Under the pieces are notes generated by a model. The model was not told the DNA's origin, ran no database searches, and saw only the letters and a program-made list of their open reading frames with translations. A program made the position numbers and the translations under genes. Positions 1 through 8,754 of a DNA stretch of 64,000 bases are shown here, piece after piece. Source of the stretch: Ga0077548 sp035440445. GTDB taxonomy: Bacteria; Pseudomonadota; Alphaproteobacteria; Rhizobiales; Xanthobacteraceae. The DNA is taken from the NCBI GenBank assembly GCA_035440445.1, contig DAORMJ010000009.1:79601-143600 (forward strand), read 5' to 3'. Within the stretch, counting starts at the first letter, position 1. Every line of letters starts with the position of its first letter.

Positions 1-81
1 AAGAACCACGATGCACTCGGCGCGGACGACTACATTTTCACGCACTTCAAGGACGGCGAAATCCTTCCGTTGGTGAATTGA
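1..81 (+). CDS. C-terminal tail of an ABC transporter substrate-binding protein (partial)
   Basis: An open frame enters from the left edge and ends at a TGA at 79-81, giving 26 residues that finish in ILPLVN. The fragment is too short to name from its own sequence. A binding protein of the branched-chain amino acid (LivJ) type is inferred because the frame lies directly before LivH and the rest of a Liv transporter on the same strand, with only a GC-rich hairpin between them. The main part of the gene is outside the window. Confidence 0.6.
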   Translation, partial: KNHDALGADDYIFTHFKDGEILPLVN

Positions 82-87
82 GGGTGA

Positions 88-110
88 GGGCGGGGCGCTC
101 CGCCCCGCTC
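88..110 (+). terminator. GC-rich hairpin between binding-protein gene and livH
   Basis: An 8-bp perfect stem (GCGGGGCG 90-97, CGCCCCGC 101-108) closes a 3-base loop, extended by weaker pairs at its base. No T-run follows. Hairpins at this place often protect the binding-protein mRNA 3' end or lower transcription of the permease genes. That role is inferred. Confidence 0.5.
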
Positions 111-133
111 ATCTCGAAGCGAGGCAAACTGAC

Positions 134-1006
134 ATGCTCGTGATCCCGGCGATCATCACCGGCCTCGGCTTAGGCAGCATGTACGGACTGATCGCGCTCG
201 GCTTTCATATTACGTATTCGGTATCGAATACGGTCAATTTCTCGCAGGGCTCGTCCATGATGCTGGGTGCGGTCCTCGGTTATATTTTCACAATCCGCTA
301 CGGCGTGCCGGTACCGCTTGCCATATTGCTTTCGCTCACTTGCTGCGCGCTATTCGGTTTGGTCGTCGAAAGAGTGCTGGTCCGGCCTTTCGCCGAGCGG
401 GGATCGAATGCGTGGCTGATGGCAACGGTCGCCGGCGGCATCGTGCTCGATAACGTCGTGCTTTTTACTTACGGCAAGGAGCCGCGAAGCTTTCCGTCGC
501 CGCTCGCCTCGAAGCCAGTCGAGATTTTCGGCACCGGCGTTTATCCGCTGCAACTTATCATTCCGCTGGTCGGCCTGGGCGCTGCATTCGCGCTGCATTT
601 CATCTCGCGGAAGACCAAACTCGGCAAAGCACTTCCTGCCACCGTGCAGAATCCCGACGCCGCACAACTCATGGGGATCAACGTCCGGCTCGTCATCGCG
701 ATCTCATTCATGATCTCGACCGCGCTTGCGGGAATGGCGGGGCTGTTGATTGCACCGCTCTTCAATATCCATTCCGACATGGGAACGCTGTTTGGAATCA
801 AGGCATTTGCGGTCGCGATCCTGGGCGGCATAACATCCGCATGGGGTGTCATGCTGGCAGGGCTTGCCTATGGCCTGATCGAAGCGTTCGTCACCACATT
901 TCTTGGCTCGGTCTACACGCAGATTGTAACGTTCTCTCTGGTCATCGTGGTTCTGGCGATTTTGCCGAACGGCATCTTCGGCCGCGAAGCGGTGAAGAAG
1001 GTATGA
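134..1006 (+). CDS. livH: Branched-chain amino acid-type ABC transporter permease LivH
   Basis: This 290-residue inner-membrane protein is almost entirely hydrophobic helices and has the usual LivH length. Visible family features are the N-terminal ITGLGLGSMYGLIALGF segment, the GINVRLVIAISFMISTALAG loop near residue 185 that contacts the ATPase, and the GGITSAWG segment near 233. With LivM it forms the transmembrane channel for a branched-chain amino acid or related amide/aromatic acid; the true substrate cannot be read from the sequence. The stop overlaps the next start (ATGA at 1003-1006), so the two genes are translationally coupled. The amidohydrolase at the end of the operon hints at an amide- or ureide-type substrate. 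Confidence 0.9.
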   Translation: MLVIPAIITGLGLGSMYGLIALGFHITYSVSNTVNFSQGSSMMLGAVLGYIFTIRYGVPVPLAILLSLTCCALFGLVVERVLVRPFAERGSNAWLMATVAGGIVLDNVVLFTYGKEPRSFPSPLASKPVEIFGTGVYPLQLIIPLVGLGAAFALHFISRKTKLGKALPATVQNPDAAQLMGINVRLVIAISFMISTALAGMAGLLIAPLFNIHSDMGTLFGIKAFAVAILGGITSAWGVMLAGLAYGLIEAFVTTFLGSVYTQIVTFSLVIVVLAILPNGIFGREAVKKV

Positions 1007-3366
1007 TTTTCCAAGGGCAGAAGCTCCCGGAATCCATCAACACGGCACTCATCCTCGTGTTGACGATTGCCGCAGTAAGCTACGCATGGCTTGCGAAAGG
1101 GTACGGCCCGTTCGTTCTCGCACTTCTTGCGCTGAATATCATCGTCTGTGTCGGATTGAATGTACTTCTGGGTCTTGCGGGACAGGTCTCGCTTGGCCAT
1201 GTCGGCTTCTACGCGATCGGCGCCTATACGGTCGCGGTGCTGACACTCAAAGGCTTGAGCTTCTGGCTTGTCTTGCCGCTGGCCGCTCTTTTCGCGGGAG
1301 CCGTTGGCTTTCTCCTAGCCATTCCCGCACTTCGCGTGACGGGCCCATATCTCGCAATGATGACGATCGCATTCGGCTTTATCGTCCACCACGGCACCAT
1401 CGAGTGGCACGCGGTGACGGGTGGCGCGAACGGGTTGATGGGCCTGCCGGCCCCAAGCTTGTTCGGAAAGGCGTTTGCCGAGCGAGAGATGGGGATACTT
1501 GCGGCGTTGCTTGCCGGGTTCTCGATGTATTTGTTTCAGCGCATCGCGCGCAGTCCATGGGGTAAGGCGATGGTCGCCGTGCGCGATACGGAAGTCGCGG
1601 CGCAATCCGTGGGCCTCAATCCCGTCACCGTTAAAAGTGCTGCCTTTGCTTTGTCGGCGCTGTTTACCGGGCTTGCCGGCGGCATGTTCGCGCCGCTCCT
1701 GATGTTTGTTGCGCCCGACTCTTTCCCGTTCTCGCAATCCATCCTTTTTCTGCTTGCGGTAATCATCGGCGGGGCAGGCAGCCTATTTGCGCCGGTTGTC
1801 GGAAGCCTTGTCGCGGTCGTGCTGCCGGAAATGCTTTCGTGGCTCGCGGAGTACCGCTTGTTGTTCTTCGGCGCGCTCCTGCTCGTGGTGCTGTGGATTG
1901 CGCCGCGCGGTATATTGGGAACGATCGAGCATTTCCTGAAGCGCGTCGATCCGCGCAAAGCAGCGGCAAGCGGCTACGACATAGAGAAGTTTTTACGGCC
2001 CGCTGGAGACGCCGCCTTGCTCAAGGTGAGTGAGCTTGGCATTTCCTTCGGCGGCATCAAGGCGGCGAGGGATGTCAGCTTCTCTGCGGCCACGGGCAAG
2101 GTGACAAGCATCATCGGTCCGAACGGCGCGGGGAAAACAACTGTGCTGAATATGGTCGGCGGCTTCTATCGCCCGGATCAGGGCAGCATAAAACTGGCAG
2201 GCGAGGAACTTGCCGGCGCGCCGGCCTGGAAGGTAACGCGCAAGGGTATCGCGCGAACCTATCAGACGACGAAGCTGTTCGGTACCCTGAGCGTCGTCGA
2301 TAATCTGTTGATCGCGATGCGAGCAGGAAGTCTCGGAAATCCGCTGTCAGCGCTTTCGAAACGCGAAGCTATCACGGCCGTGGAGGCATTGCTGCTCTTC
2401 GTAGGTTATCGGGGCGCGCTCGCAACACCGGCCGACGATCTTCCACATGTCGACCGGCGTCTCGTCGAAATTGCGCGCGCGCTTGCGTTGAAGCCCAGAA
2501 TTCTTCTGCTCGACGAGCCTGCGGCAGGCTTGATGCGTGGCGACAAGGATTCGCTTGCGCTGCTTCTGCGGCGTATCGCCGATCTCGGCATTGCCGTCAT
2601 CCTGGTCGAGCACGACATGACGCTGGTCATGGGTGTGTCCGATCATATCGTTGTGCTCGACTCGGGCGTTCCGATCGCGGCGGGAACGCCGATACAGATC
2701 CGGCATGATCCGAAAGTGTTGAAAGCTTATCTCGGCGACGGCGAATCCCGTGCTCGCCCCCGGACCGAGGGGTGGCGGGGGACGCATGACGCAGTTCTCT
2801 CTTGCGTGAGGTTGACGGCGGGATATGGCGCGGCGCCCGTTTTGGAGGATGTAGATTTCGACGTACGTCCCGGCGAAGTGGTTGCGCTGCTTGGCGCCAA
2901 TGGCGCCGGCAAATCGACCACGATGCGGGCGCTGTCTGGGTTGAAGCGGCCGGTCGCGGGCGAGATCGTGCTCCTGAACACGCCAATTCAATATCTGCCC
3001 GCGCATCGGATCGCGGCGATGGGACTCACGTCGGTGCCGGAAGGGCGGCAGGTCTTTCCGGAAATGACGGTCCTCGACAACATCAAGCTGGGCGCACAAA
3101 CGCGCAAGCAGGTCGATTTCGACAGCGAAGTCGCGGCAATAATGAAGCGTTTTCCGCGGTTGCGTGATCGCATCAACAGCAAAGCCGGTCTGTTGTCGGG
3201 GGGCGAGCAGCAGATGCTGGCGATTGCGCGCGGCCTCATGGCGAAACCAAAAATTCTGCTGTTGGACGAACCGTCGCTCGGTCTCGCGCCCGCGATGGTG
3301 AACGAACTCTTCGACATCCTGGCCGAGCTTCGCGAAGAAGGCGTGACCATTTTGCTGGTCGATTAG
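1003..3366 (+). CDS. LivM-LivG-LivF fusion: ABC permease with two ATPase domains, truncated by an amber codon
   Basis: One 787-residue frame carries three normally separate parts of a Liv importer: a LivM permease (about 1-320), a LivG ATPase (about 336-575; Walker A GPNGAGKT near 372, Walker B LLLDEP near 501, H-loop LVEHD near 535) and a LivF ATPase (about 590-787; Walker A GANGAGKS near 631, signature LSGGEQQ near 730, Walker B LLLDEP near 752). The LivG signature is atypical: LPHVDRR where LSYGQQR is usual. The chosen start overlaps the livH stop. The frame ends at TAG 3364-3366 immediately after LLVD, where LivF proteins have Gln. The reading frame continues in good LivF sequence to 3507, so this is either a nonsense mutation or a sequence error. 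LivM-LivG fusions are common; a three-part fusion is less so. Confidence 0.85.
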   Translation: MIFQGQKLPESINTALILVLTIAAVSYAWLAKGYGPFVLALLALNIIVCVGLNVLLGLAGQVSLGHVGFYAIGAYTVAVLTLKGLSFWLVLPLAALFAGAVGFLLAIPALRVTGPYLAMMTIAFGFIVHHGTIEWHAVTGGANGLMGLPAPSLFGKAFAEREMGILAALLAGFSMYLFQRIARSPWGKAMVAVRDTEVAAQSVGLNPVTVKSAAFALSALFTGLAGGMFAPLLMFVAPDSFPFSQSILFLLAVIIGGAGSLFAPVVGSLVAVVLPEMLSWLAEYRLLFFGALLLVVLWIAPRGILGTIEHFLKRVDPRKAAASGYDIEKFLRPAGDAALLKVSELGISFGGIKAARDVSFSAATGKVTSIIGPNGAGKTTVLNMVGGFYRPDQGSIKLAGEELAGAPAWKVTRKGIARTYQTTKLFGTLSVVDNLLIAMRAGSLGNPLSALSKREAITAVEALLLFVGYRGALATPADDLPHVDRRLVEIARALALKPRILLLDEPAAGLMRGDKDSLALLLRRIADLGIAVILVEHDMTLVMGVSDHIVVLDSGVPIAAGTPIQIRHDPKVLKAYLGDGESRARPRTEGWRGTHDAVLSCVRLTAGYGAAPVLEDVDFDVRPGEVVALLGANGAGKSTTMRALSGLKRPVAGEIVLLNTPIQYLPAHRIAAMGLTSVPEGRQVFPEMTVLDNIKLGAQTRKQVDFDSEVAAIMKRFPRLRDRINSKAGLLSGGEQQMLAIARGLMAKPKILLLDEPSLGLAPAMVNELFDILAELREEGVTILLVD

Positions 3367-3507
3367 ATGGCGGCGCTTGCGCTCACGATCGCTGATCGCG
3401 GCTACGTGCTGGAGTCCGGCCGCGTCGTGCAGAAGGGAGACGCGAAATCTCTCTCCGCCGATGCCAGACTTGAAGCTGCGTATCTTGGTCAGGCCAGGTC
3501 AGCGTAA
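3367..3507 (+). pseudogene. Detached C-terminal 46 codons of the LivF domain
   Basis: In the same frame as the fusion, directly after the amber codon, 46 codons read as a normal LivF ending (IADRGYVLESGRVV, then a KGDAKSL-type segment and an AYLG ending) and stop at TAA 3505-3507. Changing TAG to CAG would restore a complete LivF. The tail begins with ATG, but no ribosome binding site stands out, so separate translation is unlikely. Confidence 0.75.
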
Positions 3508-3508
3508 A

Positions 3509-4765
3509 ATGCCGGACGCGCTTGACCTCGTTATTCGCCGCGCGCGGCTGCCCGGTGCAGCTCTGGACAGCCTCGTCGACATCGGCGTGCGGGGCGGGAC
3601 CATCGCAGCGATTGCCCCTGTCCTTGAAGCATCCGTAAGCGAGTTTGATGCAGCCGGTAGAATTACGATTCCTGGATTTGTCGAGACGCATATTCATCTC
3701 GACAAGTCATGCATCTTTGATCGCTGCCACCTCCACGAGGGAACCCTCGAGGAAGCGATCAAGGAAGTTGCCTCCGCGAAGCGCGATTTCACGGAAGAAG
3801 ATATCTATCTGCGCGCGAGAAAGACGCTCGAAAAAGCGATCGTTCGCGGAACGACGCGAATGCGCACGCATGTCGAGGTGGATCCGCGCATCGGGCTGAA
3901 AGGCTTTCGTGCGATCAGCCGCCTGAAGCGCGAGTATGCCTGGGCCGTTGATCTGGAAATTTGCGTGTTTCCGCAAGAAGGGCTGCTTAACGATCCCGGC
4001 TGCGACGAGCTATTGGTCGCTGCTTGCGAACAGGGGGCCGATCTGATTGGCGGCTGTCCTTACACCGACAGTGATTCGTTGGCGCAGATTTCACGGATCT
4101 TCGATCTGGCGCGCGCGTTCGATCTCGATATTGACTTCCATCTCGACTTCGATCTGATGCCTGAGCGGATGGATCTCGACGAGATTTGCGAACAGACGTC
4201 TTTGCGCAAATGGGGCGGGCGCGTTGCGATCGGCCACGTCACCAAGTTGTCGGCTGTTGATGCGCTGACTTTTCAAGCGAAAGCGAAAATGCTGGCCGAT
4301 GCCGGTGTCGCCGTCACCGTACTGCCGGCAACCGATCTGTTTCTGATGGGGCGAGGCCATGAAGCCAATGTGCCGCGTGGCGTGACGCCCGCGCACAAAT
4401 TGCTGGCTCATGGCGTGAACTGTTCGCTCGCAACGAACAATGTCCTCAATCCCTTCACGCCATTTGGCGATTGTTCGCTACCGCGGATGGCAAATCTTTA
4501 TGCGAATGTCGCGCAAGCCGGTACTCTCGAAACGATCGCATCCTGTTTTGAGATGATTACACAGCGGCCTGCGAAGCTGACGAATTTGCGCGACTATGGC
4601 ATCAGCGTCGGCAATCCGGCGGATTTTGTAATTCTGGATTGCCATAGCATCGTCGGCGCGGTGGCTGAGATTGCGCAGCCCATTGTGGGTTTTAAGCGCG
4701 GGATCAAGACGTTTACGCACGCCGTTCCGGAATTGCATTTTACGGCTACGCGGCGCAGCACCTAA
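3509..4765 (+). CDS. Amidohydrolase of the cytosine deaminase-like family
   Basis: The protein has 418 residues and an amidohydrolase TIM-barrel layout. It shows the beta-1 metal motif ETHIHLD, a later single His in DFHLD, a third His in GHVTKL, and ends with the NPADFVILD strand typical of the family. It aligns by eye with CodA/AtzC-type deaminases, including the FPQEG segment. Two positions differ from CodA: the HxxE acid is absent (HLDF), and the Asp that follows strand 8 is Asn (ATNNVLNP). Activity on cytosine is therefore unlikely; hydrolysis of another ring or amide is possible. The start ATG lies one base after the restored LivF stop, so the gene belongs to the Liv operon and probably acts on the imported compound. 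Confidence 0.75.
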   Translation: MPDALDLVIRRARLPGAALDSLVDIGVRGGTIAAIAPVLEASVSEFDAAGRITIPGFVETHIHLDKSCIFDRCHLHEGTLEEAIKEVASAKRDFTEEDIYLRARKTLEKAIVRGTTRMRTHVEVDPRIGLKGFRAISRLKREYAWAVDLEICVFPQEGLLNDPGCDELLVAACEQGADLIGGCPYTDSDSLAQISRIFDLARAFDLDIDFHLDFDLMPERMDLDEICEQTSLRKWGGRVAIGHVTKLSAVDALTFQAKAKMLADAGVAVTVLPATDLFLMGRGHEANVPRGVTPAHKLLAHGVNCSLATNNVLNPFTPFGDCSLPRMANLYANVAQAGTLETIASCFEMITQRPAKLTNLRDYGISVGNPADFVILDCHSIVGAVAEIAQPIVGFKRGIKTFTHAVPELHFTATRRST

Positions 4766-5113
4766 GCTCTGACCATAATTTCAGTTCGTCGGCTGATCGT
4801 GCCGGGTGAGGCGCGCGCTGTCTCTTGCCTGCCGTCTTGCGACTTGTCGAACCAAGACCGTCTGCAACTCATCGGGGCCATGGGGTTTGCGGATCATCCC
4901 GGCTCAGGAGGCGATCCAGAATAGCGCATAAGTATTGGTCATGATTTTGTATGATTAAAAAATAGGCGACGCATAGTGAATTGTATGCAGAGTGGAAGAG
5001 CGTTCCCGGGCTCCAAATCGATATCCTACTGGAATCACTAGATAAATTACGCTTTTGATAAGTTGGCATGTATTTCGCGATTGTTCCCCGAATGTGAATT
5101 CGGAGGGCTGGGA
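4766..5113. other. Intergenic region upstream of the dipeptide-type transporter
   Basis: No gene is supported in these 348 bases. The second half (about 4930-5060) is clearly A+T-richer than its surroundings and probably holds the promoter of the following operon. A TTGGTC (4936-4941) about 17 bases before an AAAAAT is the best -35/-10 candidate, and it is weak. A good GGAGGG ribosome binding site lies at 5102-5107, before the ATG at 5114. Confidence 0.4.
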
Positions 5114-6733
5114 ATGAAACGTCGTGACTTTCTGAAATCGGCTGGCGTGCTGGCTGCGTCTACTGCTCTGACGGCACCTGCCGTCTTCTCTCCCGCGAAG
5201 GCGCAATCGCGCGCCGAGACGCTGCTGATCGTCTCGGAGGGGGGTCCCAATAACATCGACATCCACGGCGTCGGCACCAACGTGCCAGGCTATGAGGTGG
5301 CCTGGAATTGCTACAGCCGCCTCATCAGCCATGAAATGAAGACGCTGCCCAACGGCGTCGAGTATTACGACAAGGACAAATTCAAGCCGGAGCTCGCCGA
5401 GGACATGAAGATCGGTGACATGTCGGCGACCTTCAAGCTGCGCAAGGACGCAAAATTCCACGACGGCACGCCGATCACCGCGAAGGACGTAAAGTGGTCG
5501 CTCGACCGCGCCGTCACCGTCGGCGGCTTCCCGACCTTTCAAATGCGCGCTGGCTCGCTCGAGAAGCCTGAGCAGTTCGTCGTGGTCGATGACCACACCG
5601 TGCGCGTCGATTTCATCCGCAAGGATCGTCTCACGATCCCGGATCTCGCAGTGGTCGTCCCGGTCGTGATGCACTCGGAACTGGTGAAGAAGCACGCGAC
5701 GGAAAAGGACCCTTGGGGTCTCGACTACACGAAGCAGACCATCGCCGGCGGCGGCCCCTACAACGTCGCGAAGTGGACGCCGGGCACGGAAGTCATCTTC
5801 GAGCGCAACGAGAACTACAAGCTCGGACCGCTGCCGAAGACGAAACGCATCGTCTGGCGCATCGTGCCGTCCGCAGGAAACCGTCGCGCGCTGCTTGAGC
5901 GCGGCGATGCGGACATCTCCTATGAGTTGCCGAACAAGGACTTCGTCGAGCTGAAGGACGCTGGCAAGCTCAACATCGTGTCGACGCCATTCTCGAACGG
6001 CATCCAGTATCTCGGCATGAACGTGAAGAACCCGCCGTTCAACAATCCGAAGGTACGGCAGGCGGTGGCCTACGCGGTTCCTTACCAAAAGATCATGGAT
6101 GCGGTGCTTTACGGCCTCGGCGGCAAGACCTTCGGCGCTCCCGCAGACAAGAAAACCGAGGTCGCATGGCCGCAGGCTACCAAATACAACACCGATATTG
6201 CCAAGGCTAAGCAACTGATGGCGGAAGCCGGCTACCCGAACGGCTTCGAGACGACGCTCTCGTTTGACCTCAACTTCGCCGGCGTTAACGAGCCGACCTG
6301 CGTGCTGATCCAGGAAAGTCTGGCGCAGATCGGCATCAAGACTACGATCAATAAAGTGCCCGGCGCCAACTGGCGTACCGAACTGAACAAGAAGGTCATG
6401 CCGCTTTACGTCAATGTGTTCTCGGGCTGGCTCGATTACCCGGAATACTTCTTCTTCTGGTGCTACCACGGTGCAAATTCGATCTTCAACACCATGAGCT
6501 ACCAGTCGAAGGAGATGGATGCGCTCATCGACGGTGCGCGCAACGCCGCCGCCATCGGCGACACTGCGACCTACGAGAAGGACGTGAAGGGCTTCGTCGA
6601 TCTCGCGTTCCAGGACGTGCCGCGCATTCCGCTCTACCAGCCCTACTCGAATGTCGCGATGCAGAAGAATGTTTCCGGCTATCAGTACTGGTTCCACCGG
6701 CGTCTCGACTATCGCAATCTCGCCAAGGCCTAA
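5114..6733 (+). CDS. Dipeptide/oligopeptide-type ABC transporter substrate-binding protein (SBP_bac_5)
   Basis: This 539-residue periplasmic binding protein begins with a twin-arginine signal (KRRDFLKSAG, then an Ala-rich stretch ending at AKAQS). The family-5 pattern is clear: a KFHDGTPITAKDVKWSLDR segment near residue 120, and QAVAYAVPYQKIMDAVLYG in the second half. The start is the ATG after GGAGGG (5102-5107); an upstream in-frame ATG has no such site and would bury the signal. It is the first gene of a dpp-type operon that runs into AtzG/AtzE/AtzH, so the ligand is more likely a small ureido or amide compound than a peptide. That is inference from context. Confidence 0.88.
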   Translation: MKRRDFLKSAGVLAASTALTAPAVFSPAKAQSRAETLLIVSEGGPNNIDIHGVGTNVPGYEVAWNCYSRLISHEMKTLPNGVEYYDKDKFKPELAEDMKIGDMSATFKLRKDAKFHDGTPITAKDVKWSLDRAVTVGGFPTFQMRAGSLEKPEQFVVVDDHTVRVDFIRKDRLTIPDLAVVVPVVMHSELVKKHATEKDPWGLDYTKQTIAGGGPYNVAKWTPGTEVIFERNENYKLGPLPKTKRIVWRIVPSAGNRRALLERGDADISYELPNKDFVELKDAGKLNIVSTPFSNGIQYLGMNVKNPPFNNPKVRQAVAYAVPYQKIMDAVLYGLGGKTFGAPADKKTEVAWPQATKYNTDIAKAKQLMAEAGYPNGFETTLSFDLNFAGVNEPTCVLIQESLAQIGIKTTINKVPGANWRTELNKKVMPLYVNVFSGWLDYPEYFFFWCYHGANSIFNTMSYQSKEMDALIDGARNAAAIGDTATYEKDVKGFVDLAFQDVPRIPLYQPYSNVAMQKNVSGYQYWFHRRLDYRNLAKA

Positions 6734-6741
6734 GCGCGTAA

Positions 6742-6767
6742 AGCGGGCGGCAATTGCGCCGCCCGCT
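6742..6767 (+). terminator. Hairpin between binding-protein and permease genes
   Basis: A perfect 10-bp stem (AGCGGGCGGC 6742-6751, GCCGCCCGCT 6758-6767) with a 6-base loop is followed by GCTTTCTCT. It lies between the binding-protein stop and the first permease start. Partial termination or mRNA stabilisation would give more binding protein than permease. Confidence 0.6.
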
Positions 6768-6789
6768 GCTTTCTCTCCGGAGTCGGAAA

Positions 6790-7803
6790 ATGCTTCTGCG
6801 CATGGCCCAACGGCTCGGCATCACGCTGTTCAGTATCGCCGCCGTGATCGTGATTACCTTCGCGCTCACGCGCCTGCTTCCCGGCGATACGGCGGCTTAT
6901 TTCGCGGGCCCTGCTGCGACCGAACAGGCCATTCAGGAAGTGCGCGTGAAGCTCGGGCTGGACCAGCCGAAACTGGTGCAGTTTGTGCGCTATGTGCAGG
7001 ATCTTGCGCGGGGTGACTTCGGACAGTCGCTGACCACGGGGCAACCGGTGATACGCGATCTTGCCTCGAGGCTGCCAGCGTCGGCTGAACTGACGCTCGC
7101 GGGGCTCATCGTTTCGATCCTGATTGCGATCCCGCTGGGTGTGCTTGCGGCGGTCAAGGAAGGATCGATGATCGACCATTTCTCGCGCGTCATCGCGACC
7201 GCGGGCGTGTCGCTCCCCGTTTTCTTCACCGGTCTCCTGCTCGCCTACTTCTTCTATTTCGTGCTGGGATGGGCTCCGCCTCCGCTCGGGCGCCTCGACA
7301 TCATCTATTCTTCGCCGCCGCACGTCACGGGTTTCTACCTGATCGACAGCTTGCTCGCGCGCGACATGGAAGTGTTCTGGGCGGCGTTGAAGCAGCTGAT
7401 CCTGCCGGCCGCGACGCTTGCGATCTTCTCGCTCGCGCCGATCACGCGCATGACCCGCGCCTCGATGCTGGCGGTGCTGTCTTCGGATTTCGTGCGGACG
7501 GCAAAGGCAAGCGGCCTTTCCACGCGCAAGGTGATCATGACTTACGCCTTCAGGAACGCGCTTCTGCCGGTGATTACGACACTCGGCATGGTGTTTTCCT
7601 TCCTGCTCGGCGCGAACGTGCTGGTCGAAAAGGTGTTCGCCTGGCCGGGTATCGGCTCTTACGCGGTGGAGGCGCTGATTGCTTCCGACTTCGCGCCTGT
7701 GCAGGGCTTCGTGCTGGTGATGGCGGTCATGTATGTGCTTCTGAACCTGATGATCGATCTGCTTTACGGCGTGATCGATCCGCGCGTGAGGATGGCGGCA
7801 TGA
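6790..7803 (+). CDS. Dipeptide-type ABC transporter permease (DppB family)
   Basis: A 337-residue inner-membrane permease. Typical DppB features are the N-terminal helix followed by TRLLPGD, the segment VKLGLDQP, a long BPD_transp_1 domain, and the ATPase-contacting loop TAKASGLSTRKVIMTYAFRNALLPVI near residue 237. The start is the ATG at 6790, after GGAG (6779-6782), just downstream of the hairpin. The stop overlaps the next start by four bases. Confidence 0.9.
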   Translation: MLLRMAQRLGITLFSIAAVIVITFALTRLLPGDTAAYFAGPAATEQAIQEVRVKLGLDQPKLVQFVRYVQDLARGDFGQSLTTGQPVIRDLASRLPASAELTLAGLIVSILIAIPLGVLAAVKEGSMIDHFSRVIATAGVSLPVFFTGLLLAYFFYFVLGWAPPPLGRLDIIYSSPPHVTGFYLIDSLLARDMEVFWAALKQLILPAATLAIFSLAPITRMTRASMLAVLSSDFVRTAKASGLSTRKVIMTYAFRNALLPVITTLGMVFSFLLGANVLVEKVFAWPGIGSYAVEALIASDFAPVQGFVLVMAVMYVLLNLMIDLLYGVIDPRVRMAA

Positions 7804-8744
7804 ACTCGCATTCGCGTATTTCAGCGGTGAGTACCGCTGCACGTGCACCTGCCGCCGCCAGGCCTGAAAAGGCGGCTGGGCCCGTGCAAACCTCCGGCTT
7901 GATGGCGGTGCTGCGCCAGACAAGATATGTGATTTCGGAAAATCCGATCACCGGGTTTGCCTTCGCGCTGTTTCTGCTGTTCGCGGTTGCCGCGATCTTC
8001 GGGCCTTACATCGTTCCCTATGATCCGCTCGCCAGTAACACGACGAATGCGCTGAAGCCGCCTTCGTGGCAGTTCTGGTTCGGCACCGATCAACTTGGGC
8101 GGGATATCTTCAGCCGCGTTGTCGTGGCGACGCGCCTCGATATGACGATCGCGGTGACGTCGGTGGCTCTGGTCTTTGCGCTCGGCGGCATTTCCGGTAT
8201 CGCCGCAGGCTACTTCGGCGGCTGGATCGATATCGTCGTCAGCCGTCTTGCCGACATGATTATGGCGTTTCCGCTGTTTGTGCTCGCGATGGGAATCGTG
8301 GCGGCGCTCGGCAATACCGTCACCAATATCGTGATTGCGACCGCGATCATCAACTACCCGCTCTATGCGCGTATCGCGCGTGCGGAAGCCAACGTCCGCC
8401 GCGAAGCTGGTTTCGTGATGGCGGCGCGTCTCTCGGGCAACAGCGAATGGCGCATTCTGTTCTCGCAAATTCTTCCGAACGTTATGCCGATCATGGTGGT
8501 GCAGATGTCGCTCACTATGGGGTACGCGGTGCTGAACGCTGCCGGTCTTTCGTTCATCGGCCTTGGTGTGCGTCCGCCGACGCCGGAGTGGGGCATTATG
8601 GTTGCCGATGGCGCCGGCTATATCGTTTCCGGCGAGTGGTGGATCGCGCTGTTTCCTGGCCTTGCGCTGATGCTCGCGGTGTTCTGTTTCAACCTTCTCG
8701 GCGACGGTCTGCGCGACATCGTCGATCCGCAGCGCCGCACATGA
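7800..8744 (+). CDS. Dipeptide-type ABC transporter permease (DppC family)
   Basis: A 314-residue partner permease. It has an N-terminal cytoplasmic Ala/Pro-rich stretch, one helix, then the DppC hallmark FGTDQLGRDIFSRVV near residue 95 and a BPD_transp_1 domain ending in FNLLGDGLRDIVDP. Translation starts at the ATGA overlap with DppB, so the two are coupled. It forms a heterodimeric channel with the preceding protein. Confidence 0.9.
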   Translation: MNSHSRISAVSTAARAPAAARPEKAAGPVQTSGLMAVLRQTRYVISENPITGFAFALFLLFAVAAIFGPYIVPYDPLASNTTNALKPPSWQFWFGTDQLGRDIFSRVVVATRLDMTIAVTSVALVFALGGISGIAAGYFGGWIDIVVSRLADMIMAFPLFVLAMGIVAALGNTVTNIVIATAIINYPLYARIARAEANVRREAGFVMAARLSGNSEWRILFSQILPNVMPIMVVQMSLTMGYAVLNAAGLSFIGLGVRPPTPEWGIMVADGAGYIVSGEWWIALFPGLALMLAVFCFNLLGDGLRDIVDPQRRT

Positions 8745-8754
8745 GGAGCGGATC

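Noticed and set aside
4955..6697. 580-codon minus-strand open frame opposite the dipeptide-binding protein
   Set aside because: Antisense shadow of a well-supported Tat-exported binding protein; no family motif or ribosome binding site.
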